From NCBI GenBank assembly GCA_002104985.1, contig MCGO01000171.1, forward strand, positions 1-64,000: DNA of 64,000 bases, written 5' to 3'. Below are positions 1-10,539 of the stretch, piece by piece (within the stretch, counting starts at the first letter, position 1; each line of letters opens with the position of its first letter). The stretch comes from Rhizoclosmatium globosum. Taxonomy: Eukaryota > Chytridiomycota > Chytridiomycetes > Chytridiales > Chytriomycetaceae. Position numbers and translations under genes: made by a program. The notes beneath the pieces were generated by a model that saw only the letters and a program-made list of their open reading frames with translations, searched no databases and was not told the DNA's origin.

Positions 1-284
1 GGATAATGAAGAAGACCAACAAGGAAACAGTAGCAAGGACTTGGGCCAAGGCACATGGTTGGTTGTAGCAGTAGAGAGAATGACATGCACACTCAGGTGA
101 TGCCATGTCCATCACCACCAGATGAGCCATCCCACAACGGTGAGACTGTTGCAGGCTGATAGAAACACTTTTATGACACCCTCCTGATGGGTCAGGATGC
201 AGGTGCCATGGTCTGAGGGGCAAGGATGGACCTTGGAGGAAGACCCCTCAAACCAGCAAGTCCATCAATTCTGAGAGAGTTCCT
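1..284. other. Left edge, no gene recognised
   Basis: No open frame of convincing composition is visible here on either strand. The stretch abuts telomere-like repeats, so it may be subtelomere-type or repeat-derived sequence, but this cannot be settled from the window. Confidence 0.3.
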
Positions 285-336
285 CCCTAACCCTAACTCC
301 TGAAAATCCTAGCCCTAACCCTAAGCCTGTCCCTAA
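285..336. repeat. Degenerate telomere-like CCCTAA cluster
   Basis: Five exact CCCTAA units lie at 285-290, 291-296, 313-318, 319-324 and 331-336, separated by diverged units such as CCTAGC and CCTAAG. CCCTAA/TTAGGG is the usual fungal telomere repeat. The array is short and imperfect and starts 284 bases inside the window, so it is interstitial here rather than a chromosome end. It lies inside the C-terminal part of a minus-strand zinc-finger reading frame, so the encoded Arg-rich tail is probably not a real protein end. Confidence 0.6.
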
Positions 337-595
337 TCCTACCCTGCTCATACATTCCAAAGACCCGTGCATATAGTTTAACAACTAGAGTTGGCCTGTA
401 CCCCCAATACTGATTCTTTTGGTGTTCAGCCCTGCAGTGTACCCTGATGGCACTTTGAGATACACAAACATAGTTGCAGTCCAGGCACATGAATCCAAAT
501 CTGGCAGGATGGGTCAGACCACATTTCATTTTCTTGACGTGGCTTTGGAGCTTCTCGGGAAAGTCTACTGCAAGGTTGCTCTTGTTGCAGGAGGA
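293..595 (-). pseudogene. C2H2 zinc-finger fragment, DUF3505-like
   Basis: The minus-strand frame encodes a C-x2-C ... H-x4-H finger (residues FMCLDCNYVC followed by HCRAEH). It is preceded by a short helix-like stretch ending in LQSHVKKMK. This spacing resembles the DUF3505 family of fungal zinc-finger proteins often found near mobile or rapidly changing loci. The frame is open leftward from about 595, and a possible acceptor TTGCAG at about 569 could start an exon, but no upstream exon was found. The C-terminus runs into telomere-like repeats. I read it as a fragment or decayed gene. Family assignment rests on motif spacing only. Confidence 0.35.
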
Positions 596-652
596 TGAGG
601 GAAATTAACCAAATTGTTTTATTGACTAAGAATGAATAAACTCTCCGACACA

Positions 653-1505
653 CTATAAGACTCCTCTTTTCACAACTAGCTCTTCCAACTCCACACGTAC
701 ACGGTAGTCGACACCTCCTTCTGATAACCTTGCACTCTTTAAAGAGGGTTGGTTATACTGAAATGGCAGATGGATTCTGGTCCGAATCGGTTCAATGTTC
801 TTGCTCCGAAAATGGTTGACGATTGCAAGAGATGCGGGGTCAGTAAAATCCTTGTTTGTCACAAAGTGGTCTGGTTTGATATTGAGAGGAGTGTGGAGAA
901 AGTCAATGTACTCAAAGCTCTTGGCACTTGGATCAACGGCAACCTCATAGTCAGCCACAATCGAGACAAAAATAACCATTGTGCGACGGCCGTTGATTTC
1001 GTATGGAGCAATCACCTCGAAGAGGTCTCGCAAACCATAGAACTCTTCGTCAAAATCTTCATCCATCTCATTTTCGAAATCCTTGTCATTTTCATTAGAA
1101 TCCGCAACACTTTGCTGCAAATTGGATGATGATCCAGCATTGAAGTCAACAGGTGCCAGTGGTTGCATTCCAAACAGGGAGCCATCTTGGAAACTCTGGC
1201 CTGGACGGTAATTGATATCTGACATTTGTTTGTTATCGTTTATCAAAGAGAGAGACACTACCTCGTTGGAGTTTCCTCAACATCTCGTTAATGACTACAC
1301 CAAGAGTCTTTGTGTGGTAGGTTTTGAATTCAGCTCCATCTGCCTCCTTCTTGAATGCAGCAGGTGTTGTTTTAATACCCTTTTCAAGTCGTTTTCGTAG
1401 AATATCCATCAAACGATCGCCTATTGGGCCATTTGCCCAGCTTCTGTTGGTTGGTGATAACCCATTTCCAGGACGTCCTGGTCTTTTCCAACTGCCTGAA
1501 CTCAT
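653..1505 (-). CDS. Hypothetical protein paired with transposase
   Basis: Two exons, complement(653..1218, 1262..1505), joined across a 43-nt intron (GTAGTG...TCAG), give 269 residues. The N-terminal third is basic and helical (motif DRLMDILRKRLEKG). A very acidic segment follows near residues 125-140 (ENEMDEDFDEEF), then a mixed alpha/beta C-terminal half. I do not recognise the family. It is divergent from the transposase 237 bp away, and its stop lies 40 bp from a candidate terminal repeat, so it may be an accessory protein of the same element, as some Harbinger-type elements carry. An independent host gene is the alternative. Confidence 0.5.
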
Positions 1506-1742
1506 ACTGAAACAAAGTTAGAACCATCAGCTACTTGGGGGGCGCTCACATTTGAAGAAAAATTTTGAAACACGTGCAACCATTTCCCGTGTCTTCCTTT
1601 GATGTTTCAAATTCGCTTTTTTAGCTCACCCATTTCTCAAGCTATAGTGCTGCCACTAAAACTAGATGATCTTATTTTAATTTCTCTTTCTTATGGAAGG
1701 TTAAAAGCTCGCTACCAATTCAAAAGTTGGCCAATCTTAAAT

Positions 1743-2842
1743 ATGATACCACAGAATGAAAGCTGTGCGGAAAATGAAGAGATTGATGCGCAATTGAAAA
1801 CAATTGATCTTGTATTGATTGATCACAATGTGTTTGAACTCTGTCTTTGTAATTTTGGGAAAACATCAGGGAAACACCACATGCATTCATTGCAGTCTCT
1901 CACAGCCCTTGTCTCTGCTCACATACGTCTTCATCATCCTGATCAAAACGTTATGTGGGATAGGCGGTGCAGAGGGAGCTTCGGAGCTGGCATTTCCACA
2001 TTGCATGCCATGTGGCAGCAACTCACTGAAAATGGATACAATTGCACACATGATGTGACGCAAACACGAATGCTATATGGTTTTTGGTTTCTTAAAGTAT
2101 ATGGAACTGAATCGAACGCTGCCAAAGTCTTTCAAGTGGATGAAAAGACATATCGTAAGTGGAGCAAGATTGCCATTCAATGCATGGCTCGTGTTTCAGT
2201 GGTAAACGCTTATCATTTGAGACTATTACTAATTAATGCACTTAGATTCGCTGGGAAAATCGTTTTAGAGGTTGGACTCATTTAATTCCATCGTCTTATG
2301 TTGACGGAATCCATTGCCCTGTTCAAGAGAAGAATCCCAATGATCCTGACGATTTCAGCCATAAAATCAATTCGTCTTGTCTCACATATGAAGTTGCTAC
2401 AGCGATTGGATCTTCAAATATTGTACATGTGTCTGGCGGTGTTCCTGCTGGAGCATGGCCTGATATCAAACTTGCACGATCAGCAAATGGAATCGTTGGC
2501 AAACTTTTGCGAAATGAAATGGTTGCTGCTGATAAAGGTTACACTGAAAATGGCAATGATGGTAGGATTGTATTTTGGGTGCCTGTAAGAAAGCAAAGGG
2601 ACGTTGATTTACATCCAGCTTCCAAGTTACGAAATGCCCAACTTTCTGTAATGCAGAGCCGACATGAAACTGTGAACACACGCCTTAAATTTTTCAATGT
2701 CTTAAAGGAGGATTACCGCCATGCACGTGATTTTCATCCATTTTGTTTTAATGCAGTTGCCAACATTGTGCAATTAAGCTTTGATCGGGAGCCACTCTTT
2801 GACTATATTGAAACACTTGAAAGAAAAAAATTAATAAGATAA
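1743..2842 (+). CDS. DDE-superfamily transposase (HARBI1/Tnp4-like)
   Basis: Exons 1743..2201 and 2246..2842 flank a 44-nt intron (GTAAAC...CTAAT...TTAG) and give an intact 351-residue protein. The catalytic-core candidates are Asp in SYVDGIHCPV, Asp in GAWPDIKLAR followed by ADKGY, and Glu in SRHETVNTRL. This arrangement fits the DDE_Tnp_4 transposases of PIF/Harbinger-type elements. The N-terminal half includes a helix-turn-helix-like segment (FQVDEKTYRKWSK). Base composition is more AT-rich than the flanking host genes. No stop or frameshift interrupts the spliced frame, so the copy may be recent. Family level is secure; the exact superfamily is less so. Confidence 0.8.
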
Positions 2843-2870
2843 GAGACTTTGTTCATTTCCCTCAACCTCC

Positions 2871-3155
2871 AGTGAAACAAATTGTCCTCAGAATCCCTCA
2901 GAATGAAAGTGAGCTCATCCACTTCTAATAAACCAATCAAAGTTTAGTATCTAATAAGAAAGGATATCAAAGTCTTGATCCATCTTCTCGTTATCGTCCT
3001 TTAACTTGAACTCTTGAACAGTATAGAACCCCTAATCCAACAGTTTAGAACCTTAAGAGTATAGAAGATCTCCTTAGGTTCAAACATTCCTTTCTGGAGT
3101 TTTTTTCCAATAGAAAAAAAATGGCAGGGCCAAATGTAGCCTTGGTTAAAAATCT
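2871..3155. other. Intergenic, right of transposon
   Basis: AT-rich sequence between the transposase and the 3' end of the NLR-like gene. No coding sequence, RNA gene or clear repeat was seen. Confidence 0.4.
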
Positions 3156-6100
3156 TTAATCTATGATTGTATCCTTAAGAACCAGACAAAAGACATCATT
3201 ACTAATACACCATGAAATTGAAATATTGCAATAACTATCAGTCTCTGTACCACAGTAGTATAGATATCCCCTATCCTGCTGACAAATCCATCCATCCTGT
3301 TCACACAAGCTTCCAGATGTGATAAATCCTGTAACTTCACGTCTGTCCCATGGACAAGTTTTAATGCATTCACCAGTTTCAACAGACCATAATTTGATTA
3401 CATCATCTAATGACCCAGATGCCACTGTTTTGGAATCATTCAAGAATGCCACTGACATGGTATGGTCTTTAAAGGTCTTGAGACATTCCCCTGTTTCCAA
3501 ATCCCACAATTTGACATTTTTAGATCCAGAAACTACCATTTTAGAGTCATGTGAGAACGCCACTGACCATACAGTGTCAGAATGTCCTTTCATAGTCTTG
3601 AGACATTGCCCTGTTTCTACAGACCACAACTTTACTGTTCTGTCCCAAGAACCAGAAACCACAGTCATGGAGTCAGGTGAGAGTGCCACAGAAGTCACAC
3701 AATGGGAATGTCCTTCAAAGGTTTTGAGACATTCTCCTGATTCTATAGACCACAATTTGAGAGTCATGTCTCCGGATCCAGAAATCACAGTCTTTGAGTC
3801 AGAAAAGATTGCAAGTGAAGAGACCTCCTGAGTATGCCCTTCAAGGGTTTTGAAACATTTCCCAGTTTCTGAACACCACAATTTGACTGATCTATCACTT
3901 GATCCAGAAACCACAGTCTTGGTGTCAGGTGTTAATACCAGTACAAGTACAGGTTTAGAATGTGTTTCAATGTTCCTGGAGCATTCCTTTGTTTCTGTAG
4001 ACCACAAAATGACTCTGCGATCATTGGACCCAGACACTACAGTCTTTGAATCATGTGAGAATGCAACTGAATTCACACATTTGGAATGTCCTTCAAGGGT
4101 CTTGAGACATTCTCCTAGTTCCACAGACCACATTTTAAGTGTTTTATCTTCAGACCCTGAAATCACAGTCTGAGAGTCAGGTGAGAATGCAACAGACCAC
4201 ACTATGTCAGAATGTCCTTCAAGACTTTGAAGACATTCTCCTGTTTCCACAGACCACAATTTGACTGTCCAATCTGAAGATCCAGAAGCAATATTCATGC
4301 AGTCAGGTGAGAATGCAATTGATCTTACAGGATAAGAATGCCCTTCAAATGTCTTGAGGCAATGTCCTGTTTCTACAGACCACAATTTGATTGTATTATC
4401 TCGTGATCCAGAAGCCACAGTTTGGGAATCAAAGGAGTAATCCACACAAGTTACATCCTTAGAATGTCCATAGAAGGTCTTGAGACATTCCCCTGTTTCC
4501 ACAACCCATAATTTGACAGTACTGTCTTCTGATCCAGACACCACAGTCTTAGCGTCAGGTGAAAATGCCACTGAATATACATCCATAGAATGGCCTTCAA
4601 GGGTCTTGAGACATTCTCCTGTTTTCACATACCACAATTTGATTGTTTTGTCTGAAGATCCAGAAACCACAGTCTTTGAGTCAGCAGAAAATGCCACTGC
4701 ATTTACAAAAGCAGAATGTCCTTCAAGGGTCTGGAGAAGTTCTCCTGTTTCCACAGAGCACAGTTTGACTGTGTTATCATATGCTCCAGAAACCACAGTT
4801 GTTGAGTCGGGTGAAAATGCCACTGATGTGACATATTCTGAATGTCTTACAAGTGTTATAGGACCCCAATCCTTTTTGGCACCAACAGAAATGCTTGCAG
4901 ATGCAAGATGATGATAAAAGCTGTAATATAATGTTTCTTGAGGCACTCCAATCAATGCATGGTTGTAGGCTTGGAGTGGACTTGCCAATAGCTGGGTACG
5001 GAAATTGATGGCAACACATTTAAGGTCATTAAGCAATAAAAGTACTGTACAAACTTCCTCCCAGTGAATGTAACTTGACAAGACATCAGAAACAGACTGA
5101 ACCATTGCAAAGACATTGTTCAGCTTAGTCATCAAGAGAAGGGCCTCCAAAAAGTAAGGAAGACTTTGGCAACAAAACTTGTGTAGCAACATTATCATTT
5201 CTCTTTGGTCATTAACTGAAGCACTCTGAAGACCAAGACGTAAGTGCAACTCCCAGAATAACACTGCATACTGAACATCCTCATTCAGCACGTTTAGTTG
5301 CCCAAGCTCATCTTCCTTATAAAACTTTGCCAGATTCAAATTGCCCATATTATAGCTTAAGTTACTGATTAAAATCTTGATACAGCCAACTGCAAGTTTT
5401 GCATCCAGAACTTGAATGAATAACTCTGTCCCACAACGATTGACATTGGTAAAATAATCTTTGACGCTCTTGTGAATGGCAGACACCACACCTCCAGCTT
5501 CAATTTTGAGTATGGGTCGGAACTAAAAAATATATCAGTACAATTATGTTTCAAGGATGCAAAATACCTCTGTAACAATAGTCTCAACTTCACTAAGTTT
5601 CAATCCTCCAATGTTTGCTAAACTAGTCAATGCTAGTGGCTTCTGGACAGTGAATAGAACTGCAAAAACATTCTTGAACCGAGCTAATCTCTCTGCTCTA
5701 TTGGCTTGAAGTTCGCGCTCAATAATTGCTCTGTAGATACTATCTGATCCAGAAGTAAGTGCTTGAATTTCTGTGAAAGCTTCTTTGGGAACTAACTTGT
5801 GCTTCTTGATGTATTCACAGACATTCCGTGCGTAAATGAAAAGACCTTCAGCTTTTTCAACTAAAGCATTGCAACACAGTTCTGCTTCACTACCTTTGCA
5901 AAACACCCCCCACAGCTTCTCAAATCGGTCCTTGACAAACATTTCCAAATCAGTTTTGTTGTTGTTGTCATTGGGACTCAAAACAAATGGGCTGAGTGCT
6001 TGCAATGTAAAGTAAATATCACGTTCTGGACGGCCTGTGGTAATGATCTTGACAAAGCCAGGAAGTTGAGGGCACAGCTCAGTCAGAATGGTCAAAACAT

Positions 6101-7912
6101 AATGGCGGGTGTCCTTGTTGAGTTCATCCAACGCATCAATGATTATCAGGAGAGTTTCTGGCAATGACACTTTCTTCAGACTATCCACCACTAATATTTT
6201 GAATGCTTCAACAGGGCTTTTGAGAATACTTTGCTTTCCCTCTTTGACACGAGCCAGGTCTGCCTCCATTTCAACTTCCACGTTCTGTTTGAAGACCCCA
6301 CCAAGAGACAGGCATAAACTGCTCACAATAGTAGATACAAGAACAGTTGGGGAACTTTTTCTAACATTGTTGTAGCGACAAATAAACAGAGCACCAATAA
6401 CAAATTTGCTAGGCAGATTTTTGGTCAAACTGTAGACAATAAGAGACTCTCCAGTTCCAGCACCACCATTCAGATACAGGACACGTTCTTTTGTGAGGGT
6501 CCAGGCTTCAAGGGCAGGAACTATCCACTTGCGAGTTCCAGGGACATATTCTTCTGCATATGCCTTGAGGTCATTATCAAATGATTCTGGTTGAAGCCAC
6601 ATCTCCAGAGGACTTTGGGCTACAACAACAGAGGGGACTTTGTTTAAAATGCAGTCAAGCTCTTTGACAAAACTGTTGAATGCAGGTTCCCACTTGGAAT
6701 CCAATGGATTCATCCTCTTGAAGTCTGAATATAGCTTGCCAGCAATAATCAAAAATGCTTTGCTGTATTTCTGTCTAAGGCTTGTGACATCTTCATTTTC
6801 CTCAAAGAAAAATACTGGAATTATAGGTTTTCTGAGATCTTGGGCAAACTCAAGCTCAAGCATGCAGTTCGGCGATTCCTGTTTAATCATGGTGAATAAA
6901 AAGGTGCACACAGAAATGGAATCATACCAAGTATCCCATTGAAAAACAGACAACTACAGCTTGACAGCCGGAGATTCCAGAACCCATTGAGTCATAAATA
7001 TTAGACTCCATCTTCTCTGTATCAATCCAAATTGGAAGTTCAGGTCTGAGTTCACGAAGCTTGTCCACAACACCAATGACATGTGCTTTGGTAGACCAAT
7101 TATATGAAACAAAGACACCAGAATCCTTGTGGGACTTGGTTTCACGACGACCAATAACAGAGAGCTTGGTTTCATCTAGTGATGAAGAGTTTGATTGTGT
7201 TGTGTATTCATGTTTGTCCAGAGTTTCAAAGAAAACTTGATCGGAGTTGATAAGGGCAAGTTTGAGTGATTTCTCGTTACTGATAATGGCTTTGGCTTCA
7301 GTTTCAGAGTGCTGATAGTAAATGCAAATGTTGGTCCCAACCCCAAAGTGAGCTGCAATCTGCAATAAACACCATAAGTTTCACTTTGAACAAAAATAAT
7401 ACAAAAGTTACCATGTCCCTCAGCTCAGTCATAATATCAGCCTTTTCCAGTTGAACAACAATATCTGGTTGACCAGCGCTATTGTCACGAATGGTAACCA
7501 CAAAGGATTCATTGTACTCAAACAAAACTTTCTTTTGCTTGGCATTTTCCACGTCCATGATAATGCTCAGAAGATCAGCGTTTTTGGACAGCAGGTATCG
7601 TGACTGTCGGGCGGAGGGGTTCACGAGAATCTGGTAGTAGATAAGAAGTGCTGAATCTGGACGTTCACCAAATGTTTCAATAATCTATTTGGAACATCAG
7701 TATGATTTGAAAACAAAAAAACATGCAGCCAACCTTGTTTCTCAGACCATCCACTGTTACGTCAACGTCAGCGAGAGTGATTGTCTTTCGAGCTTTATTG
7801 TCATCATATGGTTGGACAGTGACAACGACGCCAATTTTCCCTGTATTTGGTCAGTCTATGAAAGCAGGATCTTGTTTTTTCACATACCTGTGGTGGAGAT
7901 GTAGTTGCCCAT
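3156..7912 (-). CDS. UBL-like/TIR/NACHT/WD40 NLR-like receptor
   Basis: Six exons, complement(3156..5522, 5568..6878, 6928..7359, 7412..7684, 7734..7840, 7888..7912), with introns of 45-52 nt, give 1,504 residues. Residues about 8-205 form two repeats that look beta-grasp/ubiquitin-like, each with an IYYQ core. A TIR domain follows (about 213-330; VFVSYNW, then SPNCMLELEFA after an intron, with a glutamate at the catalytic position). The NACHT NTPase has a P-loop written GGAGTGES at about 417-424 and Walker B IIIDALDE. Twelve WD40 repeats (about 935-1440; GHS..V.SVAFSPDSKTV.SGS.D.T.KLW) have nearly identical 42-residue units. This is the layout of intracellular immune or allorecognition receptors. 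The Walker A lysine is glutamate, so ATP binding may be lost. The start is the first ATG after an in-frame stop. Confidence 0.85.
3430..4860 (-). repeat. 12 tandem WD40-encoding units (~126 bp)
   Basis: The 3' half of the NLR-like gene consists of about twelve 126-bp units repeating the same phrase (GHS ... SPDSKTVVSGS ... KLWSVETGECLKTL). Such high internal similarity is typical of the fast-changing WD40 arrays of fungal HET-type NLRs, where unequal exchange alters repeat number. Units 11 and 12 are shortened. This is coding repeat, not a CRISPR or satellite. Confidence 0.8.
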
Positions 7913-9480
7913 TGGATCAGGTTCAGTTGAAGGAGCTTGAAATGGCTCACGGGATTTGGAGAGGGCTATAAGGACGAAGATTGATTAGGGCATTGGACTC
8001 TGAGGGTAAGGGTATTTGGCATCTCCAGTGCAAGTCCGCTTTTAGTGTCTGTAGTCCCCACTCGCATAAATATGTTCATGAGCAATGTTTGCGTATAATT
8101 GAATGTTCGAGTGACTCCAGGAAGTGGTGGAACTGGGAAGCGAGGAAGAAGAGGCGGGTCCTTACGAGATGTGGTTCAACGCAAGTTTTTTTTCATTACC
8201 TTTTGTGGTTACACCATCGAATAGAAATATGTTGAAGCATATGCCAGCACGCCGTCAAACAAACATCAAACAGATGCTTAACAACGAAACTACGAAAATG
8301 CATAATGCTCTTGTTGTCAGCTGAGATCTCGCAATCTCTACTTGCCACCCTTCAATCACTCCCTTGTTTAGTAAGTGTTAGTAACCATATCCCTGTGAAA
8401 ACAGGTGTATCTGAGCTGAAGCAACCATATCTCACTAGCAAAAGAGCAATTCCAGTTTCCGCTGACAAATTTGAAGAGTTCTAGATCATGGAATTTGAAT
8501 GCCTTTGTAAATAGAGTGCCTCTCGGACTATTGATTCCTCCTTCGTGGCTTTTAATACAGGAATCTATCTAAACTGTGTATTTTTACTTTTGGCCACACC
8601 GCGTGAAAGAGGGAGCCCAGATCCCTAAAGAGCCACAGGTTCACTGTCTCAACTTTGCCATTCTGTACACAAAAATGCTGCCTGATTTGTTTGAAAAGAC
8701 CTTTGAATATTACATCTTCTTGTATGTTGTAGCAATTAAATGGAAATTTCATGAAAGATATTTCACTTGAGTGAATCAAATTAACTAAAGGCAAAAGGCT
8801 CGTTATTTTTAGCTTCAATCTGCTCATGATGGTGCAATCGAATTCATCGACGGACTTCTTTATCTCAAAGTATCATCTTTGTCCTGCTATCGTTGGTTTC
8901 ATAATCATCTACTCCTCGTCGCCTTTATTGACGCAAAAACGAGAGCCTTACTTGTAGAAAACCATGGCACCGTCGATAGAAACACTGATGTATGTCAGTG
9001 TGAATTGGCCGTAGCAAGACTAGTAATTGTAAGAATCATGAAGTAAGGATATTATGTCCAAATGCTATGAGAAGTGGATGTTCGAGCCGAGCATCCAAGT
9101 GTGCACATGTTGACGAGTCGTCATTGCAGGAAGAAAACGGCAAAGATAAGCAAGTTATCAAGTTAATTGCATATTCATATTTGGTACATAGCGCAGCCAG
9201 AAAGCAACGATGTAGACATTGCATTCCAGAATTGTTGAAGTTTGATTCAGATCTCTGTTTGTGCAAGCCCAATCCAATAAATCAGCATAGTGACGCCACC
9301 TCCCTTTTCATCTGAATGCAGAAGTACACCCGTCTGTCTGGGCACTATTCCAGTCGCACGTGCAAGTTCAGAATTCGTCCACACTACCGTCATTGTCTTC
9401 ACAGCTGCTAAAGCATGAACAACAATATCGGCAATTGGAACAATCTCTGATACAGGGTCGGTCCCTCAAACACGTCGTCT
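7913..9480. other. Long intergenic region, nothing recognised
   Basis: About 1.6 kb upstream of the NLR-like gene. All open frames are short, overlap on both strands, and lack recognisable motifs or consistent splice signals. The first few hundred bases should contain the receptor's promoter. No RNA gene seen. Confidence 0.35.
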
Positions 9481-9990
9481 TCCTCAGTAACTCAACTTTA
9501 TTCGCCTAAGCCGCATGTGGCACTTGTAACAATGGTGACACCTCCAATTATCCCATCATCAGAACCACGACCAAGATATCATTCTGGCCTCAGTATCATC
9601 AACAGTTTGCGCCTCCAACAACTTCCCATCTCCATGTCACTGCCACACTCAGGCCATTGCCACATAAACTCAATCCGCATTAAGCCACTTAAACTCTCAA
9701 ACAACAAATTCAAAAAAAAAAAACCCCCCCTTGTGGCTCGAGCTTACTCGAATTGCAGACTTGTATCGTCACCACCAAACGCATCACTTAATCACTCCGT
9801 TCGATAAATGCAGTAAATGTGCAGATTGTGGAAATTTATTGAAGAGACTTGATTCATTGAGGAGACACATCCGAAAGTATTGCAAAAGTAAGCTCATCTT
9901 AATATATTTTTTAGTTCCAAACAGCTTAATAAACCTCAATAACACCAATAGCTTGCGATGAAATCGCTTAGAATTTGCCCCCACAAGCAT
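9480..9990 (+). pseudogene. Broken C2H2 zinc-finger gene
   Basis: A Ser/Pro-rich reading frame (about 9485-9700, e.g. TMVTPPIIPSSEP) is followed, in a different frame after a run of A and C bases at 9711-9728, by a zinc-finger segment. That segment holds a first finger lacking its cysteines (RIADLYRHHQTHH) and a second finger CADCGNLL...RRHIRKYC. A GTAAGC donor follows at 9890. The layout resembles fungal C2H2 transcription factors with an unstructured N-terminus and C-terminal paired fingers. The missing cysteines, the frame change at the homopolymer and in-frame stops upstream suggest a decayed gene, or a sequence error at the homopolymer. Confidence 0.35.
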
Positions 9991-10539
9991 TTTGACTGGT
10001 GAAGGTAACTCTTTTTCCGAATCAAGGTAGAGTTATCGTCTTGCATAATTCCATTCACAACGTGCTGTCTACAATTCCGCCAGCCATTTTTACAGAACCA
10101 CATCCTCTTCGTCAATAAAGAGATCTCGTCGATAAGATCAATGAATTCGAATAAATTGAGCACAATGCGGGTCTCTGAACTCCTTGGAAGGACATGACAG
10201 AGCAGACGATTCAATCGCGAAAAAAGAGTCCACGGGCTGACAGCCAAATACGGAAAGTCTTAGGTTTGATTTGTGTGACTGGCGCTTCGCTTTGGATACC
10301 CTTCGCTTGCAGGAAACCGTTGCTTTTATGACTGCTTTTCTAGTTCGCCAACATTGGGATAACTCAACAGCAACTTTAATTCATTGCGTAAATTAATATA
10401 CTATTACAGCCATTGCTCTTTTGCAGAAGCTGTTTGTTTAACTAACATATTATTTGACGCGAGACTTCCTTTATTTTGTTTCAGACGAGACAGAGCTGTG
10501 TTTTCGACAAAATAAAACCATTTAAGGCCTAACAGAAGA
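9991..10539. other. Intergenic, nothing recognised
   Basis: AT-rich spacer between the broken zinc-finger gene and the 3' end of the Old Yellow Enzyme gene. No supported gene. Confidence 0.35.

Larger units (their letters stand above)
590..2870. mobile_element. Candidate two-gene DNA transposon
   Basis: The sequence at 590-613 and the reverse complement of 2847-2870 match at 20 of 24 positions by eye (both start GGAGG.TGAGGGAAAT) and face inward as terminal inverted repeats should. Directly inside them are the stop of a minus-strand gene (653) and the stop of a plus-strand DDE transposase (2842), so two divergent genes fill a 2.28-kb unit. No clear target-site duplication was seen. The transposase is well supported; the exact ends and inclusion of the second gene are inference. 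Confidence 0.45.

Noticed and set aside
3430..4860. Regularly spaced repeats that could suggest a CRISPR array
   Set aside because: The 126-bp unit is fully coding (WD40), without palindromic repeats or unique spacers, and the genome is eukaryotic.
3319..4911. Chain of plus-strand frames (HSPVSTDHNL... repeats)
   Set aside because: Exact antisense shadow of the WD40 array of the NLR-like gene. Its periodicity is that of the sense repeats.
8124..8324. 66-residue frame with acidic start (MVELGSEEEEAGPYE)
   Set aside because: No conserved motif, no splice partners, and poly-T-derived hydrophobic stretch; probably chance.
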